A stretch of DNA of 64,000 nt from JANQPA01 sp964548175 (GTDB taxonomy: Bacteria; Bacteroidota; Bacteroidia; Chitinophagales; Saprospiraceae), in assembly GCA_964548175.1 (NCBI GenBank), contig CAZJQS010000002.1:115446-179445 (forward strand), read 5' to 3'. Numbering within the stretch: the stretch's first letter is position 1; every line of letters begins with the position of its first letter. The notes below the pieces were generated by a model. The model had not been told where the DNA came from. It did no database searches and saw nothing but the letters and a program-made list of their open reading frames with translations. Both the position numbers and the translations under genes were made by a program. Below, piece after piece: positions 32,896 to 41,024 of this stretch.

Positions 32896-35598
32896 ATGAT
32901 TGGACGATGCAAAAAAATAGCCTGTGTGCTATCTTTGTGGTTGCTTTTTCTATCCGTTCATGCCCAGACTGATCAGGTTTTGGTGAAAAAGGAGTTTGTA
33001 AATACTCCATTGATCGAGGTTTTGCAATGGCTGGAAAAAGAGTATCAAATTAAAATCGCCTATAGCCGGGAATTCGTGGACGATATTATCGTTAATCAGT
33101 CTTTTGACAATCTGCCCTTAAACCTGGTTTTCGATCAATTGCTACGCGCCACTCCCCTAACCAGTCGTTTCATAAGAAGAGATCGCATTCTGGTGGGGCC
33201 TTCTGAGATGATCAGCGCTGCTCCTCAGAGTGATCATTCGCTGAAGATCATCAAAGGTAAAGTATTGGATAACAGTGGAGACGGGCTTGCTTTTGCCCAT
33301 GTTTTCCATCCGCCCACGGAGACGGGAGTATTCGCCGATGAAGCCGGTAATTTCGATTGGCCATTAAAGGAAGACTCTATTCGCCTGCAGTTCAGTTACG
33401 TTGGATTTAAGACCGCGGAAGCAACGCTGTACCAGGAAATGACCACTTTCACGCTCCAACTGGAACCTTTTTCCCAGTCGTTTCAACCGGTTGAAGTAGT
33501 TGCCTACCTGCCGCCGCCCAAAAGGCAATCCGCCGTTTTTTCTACCCACCACTCCCCTACTGCTGCGCTTGCTCAGCTCTCCATCTTGCCGGGAGGAGCT
33601 GATTTGTTGAGAAATATACAATTGCTGCCTGGCGTCAGCGCCTCCAATCACCTGGCCGGGCAATTGAACGTGCGGGCAGGCAATCCCGATGAGAACTTGT
33701 TGGTGCTGGACGGTATGCTGCTGTACAATATCGACCACTTCTACGGCTTTTTCAGCGCCGTACATCCCGGCATTTTTGACGATATTCAGGTCCATAAGAA
33801 TAATTTTCCTATCCAATACAACGGCCGTACGTCCAGCATTGTGGAGTTGACATCAGCAGGCCTATCCGGCCAAGAAAAAGCCAATGCTGCTATTGGGCTT
33901 GATCTGATCAGTGGCCACGGACTACTAAACCTCCCCCTAAACGATCGAATGGCAATGAAAATAGCCGGCCGGTTTACCCATCAGGACATCGCCAATACCT
34001 CCTTTTTTAATGCCGTCGACCAAAACCCAGGCAGTCCTCCTCCGGTTATCAACGATCGAAACAGAAAGGCCATACTTTCTCTGAGCCCGTCCTTCCACTT
34101 TAATGACCTTTACGCCAGATGGGAGTGGGCGCCGGATGAAAAACACCAGATATCCGCTTCCTTTTTTAACGGTTTTGACCGCTACCGGTACGATTATTCC
34201 GAAAGCTATCCGGTTGTGCTGAATAATGGCGTCACCACTACCATTACCGAAAATGGCCGGGAAAATACTGCCTGGAGAAATAGCGCAGCAGGGCTGAACT
34301 TTTCGAGAAAATGGACCTCCGATTTTCAAACCCAGCTTAACTTCAGTCATTCCGTTTATCATAACGACAGCGAGGGAGGGTTTTCCGTCGTCCAGTCCTT
34401 TCGAAACATAGAAAGAATAAGGGCAGCTCCCGAGTCCTATAAATCCAATGATATTTCAGGTTGGCGAGCGGATCTTAAAAACGATTGGAATTTATCCCAA
34501 AGCACTGCTCTTACTTTTGGTTACACTCTTTCGGAAGACCGTATAGACTTTCAGATCGAGAATTCCAACGGTTTGGAGACACGTGGTCTAACAAGAACTG
34601 ATGCTTCGCTGATCAACAGTGTGTACGTACAGCCTCATTTTAGGATTGGCCCAGATTGGGCTTTTTCGGCCGGATTGAACTTACAGCATTATCAAAAGCT
34701 TGGGCAATTCTTTGCTTCGCCCCGCTTCCAGACCAGCTATCACTTCAGTAAGGAATTCTCTTTAAAAGCTTCCTGGGGGCATCAGCAGCAGTTTCTCCGC
34801 CAATTGTACCACGAGGATGTTTTTGGAAAAAACCAGACCATATGGGCGCTGGCTGGAAAAAACAGTATCCTGAACATCGAAAACATCCCTATCATCAGCT
34901 CTGATAATCTGATGTTAGGCGCTCATTGGGAAGCCGGACATTGGGTATTCGATGTGGAAGCTTATCACAAAACCAGGAACGGGATTTTGGAATACACCCT
35001 TCAGCGTCCAGGGTTCAACAGGCGTGACGGGATTATTTCCGAGCCTCTATTTGGCTTTTTCGCAGGAAAAGGCTGGACAAACGGGATTGACTTTCTACTG
35101 AAAAAAAATGGGCGGAAATATACAGGCTGGATCGCCTACACGCTCAGCAAGTCCATGCATCAGCTGGATGGTGTTAATTTTAACCAGGCTTATCCTTCTC
35201 CTCTGGATAGCCGGCATCAGCTGAACTGGATGAACCAGTTTTTCCTGCATCCGCGATGGACCCTATCGGCCAACTACGTGTTTGCCAGTGGTTTGCCTTA
35301 CCTGGATTTCAGCGAGATCGGGGAAGTGCCACCAAGTCGTAGGCTATTATCCTATGAACAGTTTTTAAAGCGTTTTCCCGCCTATCACCGGCTAGACCTA
35401 AGCCTCAATTACCAAACCAGGATAATAGGCCTTGAAACGCTTTTCGGCCTCTCCGTCTATAATGCACTGAACCGGAATAATGTAAAATACCGGCAGTTCG
35501 TCTTTGCAGTTGAAGAGGAGAATACTTCAAGAGTCCTGGGCACAGAGCTGGAACTGCTTCCGAGAATATGGAATATAAGCGTAGAGGTTAAGTTCTGA
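32896..35598 (+). CDS. TonB-dependent receptor with STN signalling domain
   Basis: 900 residues. Signal peptide (about 1-23), STN domain (about 28-98; FVNTPLIEVLQWLEKEYQIKIAYS), carboxypeptidase-like domain (about 115-200), plug with NLQLLPGV-type and NVRAGNPDENLLVLDGM segments, then a barrel ending ISVEVKF. The STN domain contacts the FecR periplasmic part, so this receptor both imports and reports its ligand. There is no SusD gene next to it, which argues against a large glycan. It ends 6 bp before the convergent dioxygenase gene. Confidence 0.9.
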   Translation: MIGRCKKIACVLSLWLLFLSVHAQTDQVLVKKEFVNTPLIEVLQWLEKEYQIKIAYSREFVDDIIVNQSFDNLPLNLVFDQLLRATPLTSRFIRRDRILVGPSEMISAAPQSDHSLKIIKGKVLDNSGDGLAFAHVFHPPTETGVFADEAGNFDWPLKEDSIRLQFSYVGFKTAEATLYQEMTTFTLQLEPFSQSFQPVEVVAYLPPPKRQSAVFSTHHSPTAALAQLSILPGGADLLRNIQLLPGVSASNHLAGQLNVRAGNPDENLLVLDGMLLYNIDHFYGFFSAVHPGIFDDIQVHKNNFPIQYNGRTSSIVELTSAGLSGQEKANAAIGLDLISGHGLLNLPLNDRMAMKIAGRFTHQDIANTSFFNAVDQNPGSPPPVINDRNRKAILSLSPSFHFNDLYARWEWAPDEKHQISASFFNGFDRYRYDYSESYPVVLNNGVTTTITENGRENTAWRNSAAGLNFSRKWTSDFQTQLNFSHSVYHNDSEGGFSVVQSFRNIERIRAAPESYKSNDISGWRADLKNDWNLSQSTALTFGYTLSEDRIDFQIENSNGLETRGLTRTDASLINSVYVQPHFRIGPDWAFSAGLNLQHYQKLGQFFASPRFQTSYHFSKEFSLKASWGHQQQFLRQLYHEDVFGKNQTIWALAGKNSILNIENIPIISSDNLMLGAHWEAGHWVFDVEAYHKTRNGILEYTLQRPGFNRRDGIISEPLFGFFAGKGWTNGIDFLLKKNGRKYTGWIAYTLSKSMHQLDGVNFNQAYPSPLDSRHQLNWMNQFFLHPRWTLSANYVFASGLPYLDFSEIGEVPPSRRLLSYEQFLKRFPAYHRLDLSLNYQTRIIGLETLFGLSVYNALNRNNVKYRQFVFAVEEENTSRVLGTELELLPRIWNISVEVKF

Positions 35599-35604
35599 AT
35601 TCTC

Positions 35605-36324
35605 TTATCTATACCTCTTCAGCTTCTCTTCTAATTCCTCTATCAAAGCATCAATTGCCGGCTCTCGTCTCTCCTTCAACTCTTCGATCATTCTTTTTAA
35701 GACTTCCGGTGGATACGATTCTTCAGTTCCTGGAAAAAAATGCGCTTCCGGCGCCAACGAAAAGAACAGCTCATCCGACCAATCATTTCGTTGACCGTCA
35801 ATCACCAGATGAACACGATCGCTTGATCCTTTATTGGCTACGGAATGAATGAAATTTACGTTGGTGTACCAGCACTCGCCCGGCTGCATGATGAGCCGCT
35901 TTCCGTTTAAAATAAAATAAACCTCTTCATGAGTGGTAATTGGAATATGGAGTCGAAAAATACCGTCCTCATACCCCGCTGCATGATCGCGATGGGGTTT
36001 GATCTCAGATCCGGGCCCAAGTTTCATTAGCCGAACGGAAAGGAAAAGACATTGAAATTGTTCGATCACCTTCTGAAAATATGGGCAAAGTTTCATAAAA
36101 GGCGTGGGCTTCAGCTCTATCGACTCATTTCCCATAGCGAAAATATTTCGCTCATTTCCATCTTTAGCATATAAGCTGATGATGTTCCATTCGCCTTCAT
36201 ATCCTCCACTGTTGAAGTGTGGCGTCCAGTTATGTAAAATAGCTGTTTTTAAATCCTTTAGTAGTTCTTTTTCGTCAAAATAGAAAGGAAGCTTTAAATG
36301 CGTAATGGATTCTTCTGTCTTCAT
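35605..36324 (-). CDS. Aspartyl/asparaginyl beta-hydroxylase-like dioxygenase
   Basis: 239 residues from ATG 36324, which overlaps the upstream stop in an ATGA. Cupin fold of PF05118 with the iron ligands H111-x-D113 (KPHRDH) and H160 (NFIHSVAN) and R170 for 2-oxoglutarate (DRVHLVID). Family members hydroxylate side chains of proteins or small peptides. The last 40 residues are a charged helix. Its gene is translationally coupled to the HEAGH protein gene, suggesting the two act on one substrate; ATG 36333 would give a 13-bp overlap. Confidence 0.88.
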   Translation of the reverse strand: MKTEESITHLKLPFYFDEKELLKDLKTAILHNWTPHFNSGGYEGEWNIISLYAKDGNERNIFAMGNESIELKPTPFMKLCPYFQKVIEQFQCLFLSVRLMKLGPGSEIKPHRDHAAGYEDGIFRLHIPITTHEEVYFILNGKRLIMQPGECWYTNVNFIHSVANKGSSDRVHLVIDGQRNDWSDELFFSLAPEAHFFPGTEESYPPEVLKRMIEELKERREPAIDALIEELEEKLKRYR

Positions 36325-36803
36325 CGCAACCATTTTATCATATGAGGAAATGCCGGAACGCCGACTTCTTTAGCTTTTTCGGGGCCATAGCACAATCCCA
36401 TCCATTCAAGCAAATACAATCCTATAAATTTACCTTTGCAGTACTGCTCCATGATCCACTCCGATTCTCCCTTGTATCCATTTGGGTGGAAGACGACCTC
36501 AAGAGGTATATGCAAATGGCGGAGCGCAGCATACGACCAAAGCATGGCCGCTATTTCATCCCCGGCATCCGGCCAGTGGGGTGACATGCGCGGAGTGCCC
36601 GCAATGGGCCGCCACTGCTCCTCTGTAACTGCTACATGACCTGCTTCGTGCAACAGGTCTCCTGGGTATTTAAGCTTGCTTCTATCCAGTACAATCTTAC
36701 CCTCGTTTATGTCCAGCCCTGGTAATAGGTTCTCGTCATCTAATGTAGCTTCAATTACGTCTATTCCAATTTCTTGCAGAAAATCAATGATCCTTTTTAA
36801 CAT
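36321..36803 (-). CDS. HEAGH-motif putative metalloprotein coupled to a dioxygenase
   Basis: 160 residues without signal peptide. H52-E-A-G-H56 (LLHEAGHVAVT) follows the strand IVLDRSKLKYPGD, and a glutamate at 83 (GDEIAAMLWSYAA) is a plausible third zinc ligand, the general gluzincin layout. Fold and role are not known to me; IrrE/ImmA-type proteases share the general HEXXH plan. The ATGA overlap with the dioxygenase gene means coupled translation. The segment before the motif is unusually poor in aromatic residues. Confidence 0.65.
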   Translation of the reverse strand: MLKRIIDFLQEIGIDVIEATLDDENLLPGLDINEGKIVLDRSKLKYPGDLLHEAGHVAVTEEQWRPIAGTPRMSPHWPDAGDEIAAMLWSYAALRHLHIPLEVVFHPNGYKGESEWIMEQYCKGKFIGLYLLEWMGLCYGPEKAKEVGVPAFPHMIKWLR

Positions 36804-36849
36804 AAGTCCTTACACAAAATATTTGAAATGGTTTGCTTAATTTACATGG

Positions 36850-38496
36850 TTAATCTTTTTTGCAAAAAAGCCATTTGTTGGGATCGATCTGATAAGGAGA
36901 CTCCCCTACCCTGAGTTGCCCCCGACCGCCTTTCATATTCACCTTTTTGATTTTTCCATTAATTTCGACCTCTACCGGCATTTCGAAGGGAACAAGAGAA
37001 GGCGCCTGCCACTCCAACAGCAATTGCTTTCCTTTTCTGCTTGACTTTAATACCGGTATGTCGCTATACATCAAGTAGTTGTGAAAAAACCATTCAAGTG
37101 ATGCTCCATATAGCTTTTCAGCAATTTGCTGAAACTCCTTGGTATCCGATAAGCGGCAGTGGCTGCCATCACTCACCGTTTCCATAGCCGGATCGGGATA
37201 AGCCATCCTGCGCAGGGCTTTGTACATTTTTTCTTTGCCTAACAAGTAACGCAGATTATGCAGAATAGCTGCTCCTTTTCCATAAACATCCGGATGATAG
37301 CCTTCTCTTGCTGAGATAGGGCCCGTTTCGGATAAAACTACCGGCGTTTCATTTCTAGCCCTTTCCAGGTAGCCACCGGCATACTCGTGGTAGGTATCTT
37401 CCCCTAACAAATCTTCAGCATACAAAGATTCGGTGTAAGTTGCAAATCCCTCGTGAATCCACCAGTCCTTCCAGTCCCTGCAGGTGACCATATTGGCAAA
37501 CCACTCATGGGCCAGTTCATGAAAGTGAAGGCCGTCAAAGCCATATTTATTCAGCCGAAAGTCATTTCCATAAGCAATAATGGACTGGGTCTCCATTCCA
37601 TAATAGTAAGTTTCTGCGATCCCATACTTGTCCGCCCGGAAAGGATAAGGCCCCAACAGTTTTTCCAAAAAGGCCATGTCGCGCTCAAAATAATGAAAAT
37701 GATCTTTGGCTTGTTCATAGTGTTCTGGAATCGTCCAGAAAATAAACGGGAAGGTGTCCCCACTGACGCTGGTAAAGGTCGATCGTATTGTTTTGTAGGG
37801 TGCAATATTCAGGGTGACTGCATAATTGTTTACGGAAGTGGAAATGAACCAGTGATGGGTATGCGTGCCGTCGTTCCGCTCTGTAATGCCTCGAAGCCGA
37901 CCGTTGGTAGCTACCGTCAGATGGTTATCTACAGTAATGTTCAGGGCCATGCTGTCGGTTTCATCGCTGGGATGATCCTTGCAGGGCCACCAGATGTCCG
38001 CCCCGTTCAAAACGGATACATTGCCGATCCAGGGTGAGCCGTCTTCGGTCTCGGCCCAGAAAAAACCATCCGACCAGCTGTATCTTTTAGGGTTGTCCAC
38101 GGCCAGCGGATGACCGGAATAGTGAACTTTCACCGTTGCTTTTTCTCCTTCAGGAATGCTTTCGCCGAAGTGGATATGCAATTGGCCCTCCTGTCGCTCC
38201 CAAAGCGTAGTTGACTCCTCCCCTTCCTTAAGCCAGCTGATCCGGCTAACTGCGAAGGTCGTGTCCAGGTCCAGGATGATTTTATCGTGTTCCTCCAGCA
38301 TAGTAAAAGTAACCGCCAGACTACCACCTATCCATTTTCTTTCCGGCTCCACTTTCAGGTCGAGCTCATAAAAATGTACATCCATGCGGGCTTGTTCGGG
38401 AAGGAGCTCGCCGCCGGAGTCGTAGATGGGGCGCTGGGCGTAAGCGTAAATGGAAAAAACCATCGAGAAAAGCAGAACGAATAAATTATTTTTCAT
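36850..38496 (-). CDS. M1-family metallopeptidase, secreted
   Basis: 548 residues with signal peptide (about 1-21). N-terminal beta domain, then the catalytic gluzincin domain with H326-E-L-A-H330 and E349 (WIHEGFATYTE). The aminopeptidase exopeptidase motif GAMEN is GMET at 300-303, a variant seen in this periplasmic subgroup. The C-terminal helical domain of large aminopeptidases is short. It probably trims peptides outside the cytoplasm. 46 bp separate it from the HEAGH gene downstream on the same strand. Confidence 0.9.
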   Translation of the reverse strand: MKNNLFVLLFSMVFSIYAYAQRPIYDSGGELLPEQARMDVHFYELDLKVEPERKWIGGSLAVTFTMLEEHDKIILDLDTTFAVSRISWLKEGEESTTLWERQEGQLHIHFGESIPEGEKATVKVHYSGHPLAVDNPKRYSWSDGFFWAETEDGSPWIGNVSVLNGADIWWPCKDHPSDETDSMALNITVDNHLTVATNGRLRGITERNDGTHTHHWFISTSVNNYAVTLNIAPYKTIRSTFTSVSGDTFPFIFWTIPEHYEQAKDHFHYFERDMAFLEKLLGPYPFRADKYGIAETYYYGMETQSIIAYGNDFRLNKYGFDGLHFHELAHEWFANMVTCRDWKDWWIHEGFATYTESLYAEDLLGEDTYHEYAGGYLERARNETPVVLSETGPISAREGYHPDVYGKGAAILHNLRYLLGKEKMYKALRRMAYPDPAMETVSDGSHCRLSDTKEFQQIAEKLYGASLEWFFHNYLMYSDIPVLKSSRKGKQLLLEWQAPSLVPFEMPVEVEINGKIKKVNMKGGRGQLRVGESPYQIDPNKWLFCKKD

Positions 38497-38566
38497 TTTC
38501 TTGTTTTGTAACGCCTATTCTAAAGCAAAGCATCCTCAGAGAGTGTTCAGCTTTCCTTCTGAATTC

Positions 38567-38612
38567 TGAGGTGCCTTGAATATCAATGAATTAGAATTTT
38601 GTTGACACAGTT
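38567..38612 (+). repeat. 46-bp interspersed repeat, copy 2
   Basis: Same strand as 9198-9243, with two substitutions. It lies between the M1 peptidase start and the radical SAM stop. C-rich heptamers (CCC at 38648, 38655, 38662) follow about 35 bp downstream, the complement of the tracts preceding copy 1. Confidence 0.75.
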
Positions 38613-38668
38613 GATAGAATTATCGCATGCTGGTCAGCCATGATCCCCCCAAAACCCTGAACCCAAAA

Positions 38669-39706
38669 CTAAAACAACCTCATCTGCCGATCCTTAAACC
38701 TCCAATGCAGCTCCAAATCGTAACCCGGCATCATTTTCCCGGAAAAATACTTCTTTTTTGCCAGCTGATGCTGTTGATGGATCATTTCAGCAATACGCCC
38801 CTCCCCTGTCATACGCGTACCAAAGCGACTGTCGTTGAGCTGCCCGCCGTGGCAGTCCCGGATGCGGTTCAGGATGCGGTCGGCCCGGTCGGGATAAGTC
38901 TTGCGGACCCAGTCTTCAAAGATCTCAGCGATGTCGCCGTTAAGTCGAACGATGGTGTAATGCGCCGAAAGCGCGCCTAGCTCAGACACGGTCCTGGCCA
39001 TCTCCATCAGCTCGTGATCGGTCAGGCCGGGAATGATGGGCGCGAGCATGACATTGACGGGTATGCCGTTATCAGCTAAGGTTTTAATCGTATGCAGTCT
39101 GCGGCTGACCGAAGCCGTACGTGGCTCCAGGAAACGGCGCAGTTCCTCTTGCAGGGTGGTTAACGAAATAGAGACTTTCACCAGCCGGTGTTCGGCCATT
39201 TTTTTCAATATATCCAAATCTCGGAGGATGAGCTCATTTTTGGTGATCACCCCTACCGGATGGCGGTATTTCCAGAGGACTTCCAGTATTTCCCGGGTTA
39301 TTCCTAATCTTTTTTCAATTGGCTGATAACAGTCGGTATTGCCGGACAGCATGATGGGAATGGGTTCCCAGTTTTTGTGACGGATTTTCTTTTCCAGTAG
39401 TCTTGGCGCTTCTTTTTTAACCAAAATTTTCTGCTCAAAATCGATCCCGGCGCTGTAACCCCAGTAGTTATGCGAATTACGGGCGTAGCAGTACACGCAG
39501 CCGTGCTCACAGCCCTGGTAGGGATTCAGGCTGTAGGCCATGCCGATATCGGGGCTGTCCACCTTGTTAAGAATAGTCTTGGGATAAACCTCGATGTATT
39601 GCGTTTTCACCACTTCTTCCCTATCCGGCGGCGCCTCGTCATGGTGCTCGTGAAAGCGATTGGCGGGATTGATCTGTGCGCCGCGGCCGGATATGTATTT
39701 AGACAT
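38669..39706 (-). CDS. PA0069-family radical SAM protein
   Basis: 345 residues. The radical SAM cysteine cluster is C-E-H-G-C-V-Y-C in NPYQGCEHGCVYCYARNSH, about residues 66-80, preceded by GRGAQINPANRF, the start signature of this SplB-like family. Later GNTDCYQPIE and VSISLTTL fit. It binds a [4Fe-4S] cluster and makes a 5'-deoxyadenosyl radical; the substrate is unknown, although the spore photoproduct lyase family is related. The stop lies next to C-rich heptamers. Confidence 0.9.
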   Translation of the reverse strand: MSKYISGRGAQINPANRFHEHHDEAPPDREEVVKTQYIEVYPKTILNKVDSPDIGMAYSLNPYQGCEHGCVYCYARNSHNYWGYSAGIDFEQKILVKKEAPRLLEKKIRHKNWEPIPIMLSGNTDCYQPIEKRLGITREILEVLWKYRHPVGVITKNELILRDLDILKKMAEHRLVKVSISLTTLQEELRRFLEPRTASVSRRLHTIKTLADNGIPVNVMLAPIIPGLTDHELMEMARTVSELGALSAHYTIVRLNGDIAEIFEDWVRKTYPDRADRILNRIRDCHGGQLNDSRFGTRMTGEGRIAEMIHQQHQLAKKKYFSGKMMPGYDLELHWRFKDRQMRLF

Positions 39707-39892
39707 TTGATTATTGTTTTATTTGATTATTGGCCACCGTCACGGGCCAAATTATTTGCATTGCTTGCAATATAAACATTTTGTTTTAAAAAATTCAAAA
39801 AGAATTCATTTACCGGCAACACAATATCCACCTTCTACTTTCCACCAATTCCCCAATTTTATCTTACTTTCATTCCCACAAAAGTGAATAAT

Positions 39893-41014
39893 ATGAAACT
39901 CGACCGCAAAACCTTTCTCAAAGGACTGGCCTTTGGAACCATTTCCCTGCCTTTAGCGCTAAGAGCCATCATGGGCAAAGGCCATGCCCAGGACGATTCC
40001 GATTCCGGCGCCATCAGCAGCAAGACTTATAGCTGGAAGATGGTTACTACCTGGCCACCGAATTTCCCGATATTAGGCGAAGCTTGTCAGCTATACGCCG
40101 ATTTGGTGGAGCGGATGTCGGCCGGTCGGATCAAGATTCGCGTTTTCGGCGGGGGCGAGCTGGTGCCCGCTCTGGAAGCCTTCGATGCCGTTCGGTCGGG
40201 AGCAGCCGAGGTAGGCAGCGGCGCCTCCTATTATTGGGCGGGCAAGGCCCCGGCCACGCAGTTTTTTGCTTCGGTGCCCTTCGGTATGAATGCCCAGCAA
40301 CTGAATGCCTGGGTCTATGGGGGTGGCGGCATTGAGCTCTGGGAAGAGCTTTACCGCGACTTTGGGCTCGTGCCTATGCTGGGCGGCAATACCGGTGTTC
40401 AGATGGGCGGCTGGTTCAATCGGGAGATCAATGCGCTGGAAGACTTGCGCGGCCTGAAAATGCGCATACCCGGACTGGGCGGAAAAGTACTCGAAAAAGC
40501 CGGTGGAGCACCTGTTTTGCTGGCGGGCGGCGAAATCTACACCGGGCTGGAACGCGGCGTGATAGACGCCACTGAATGGCTTGGCCCCTTTCACGACTCC
40601 CTGATGGGCTTCCAGGATATTGCCCGCTATTACTATACCCCCGGCTGGCATGAAACAGGCACCGCCCTGGAGTTTTTCATCAACAAAGATCAATACGATC
40701 GGCTGCCGGCTGACCTTAAGGCTATTGCCCAAAGCGCCGCAGCGCATGTCAACATCTGGTGTTTGTCTATGATGGAAGCCCAAAATGCCGATGCCCTGGC
40801 CAAGTTAAGAGCTGAAGGCATCGATATCAGGGCTTTTCCCCGCGAGCTACTTGACCAATTGAGGGCCTACACTCAGGAGGCCATTACCGAAATTACCGAT
40901 AAGGATCCTTTTGCCAGGAGAGTATATGAATCCTATGATGCCTTCAGAAAAAAAGCCTCCAGCTATGCCGATATTACGGAGCGTATGTTTTATGAAAACA
41001 TTCAGTTGTCTTAA
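39893..41014 (+). CDS. dctP: TRAP transporter solute-binding protein, DctP/TakP-like
   Basis: 373 residues. The signal (MKLDRKTFLKGLAFGT) resembles a Tat leader with Arg-Lys instead of the twin Arg. KMVTTWPPNFPILGEACQLY, GASYYWAGK and WLGPFHDSLMGF fit the TakP-like group of binding proteins for 2-oxo acids or lactate. Ligand is inferred from family only. No dctQ or dctM follows; a matching pair lies 12 kb away at 52977-54826 in the opposite direction. A glycosidase gene starts 10 bp later. Confidence 0.85.
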   Translation: MKLDRKTFLKGLAFGTISLPLALRAIMGKGHAQDDSDSGAISSKTYSWKMVTTWPPNFPILGEACQLYADLVERMSAGRIKIRVFGGGELVPALEAFDAVRSGAAEVGSGASYYWAGKAPATQFFASVPFGMNAQQLNAWVYGGGGIELWEELYRDFGLVPMLGGNTGVQMGGWFNREINALEDLRGLKMRIPGLGGKVLEKAGGAPVLLAGGEIYTGLERGVIDATEWLGPFHDSLMGFQDIARYYYTPGWHETGTALEFFINKDQYDRLPADLKAIAQSAAAHVNIWCLSMMEAQNADALAKLRAEGIDIRAFPRELLDQLRAYTQEAITEITDKDPFARRVYESYDAFRKKASSYADITERMFYENIQLS

Positions 41015-41024
41015 AATGCCGCCT

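Noticed and set aside
36321..36803. ImmA/IrrE-type protease of a mobile element
   Set aside because: No helix-turn-helix gene or phage gene is adjacent, and apart from HEAGH the sequence does not show the IrrE pattern.
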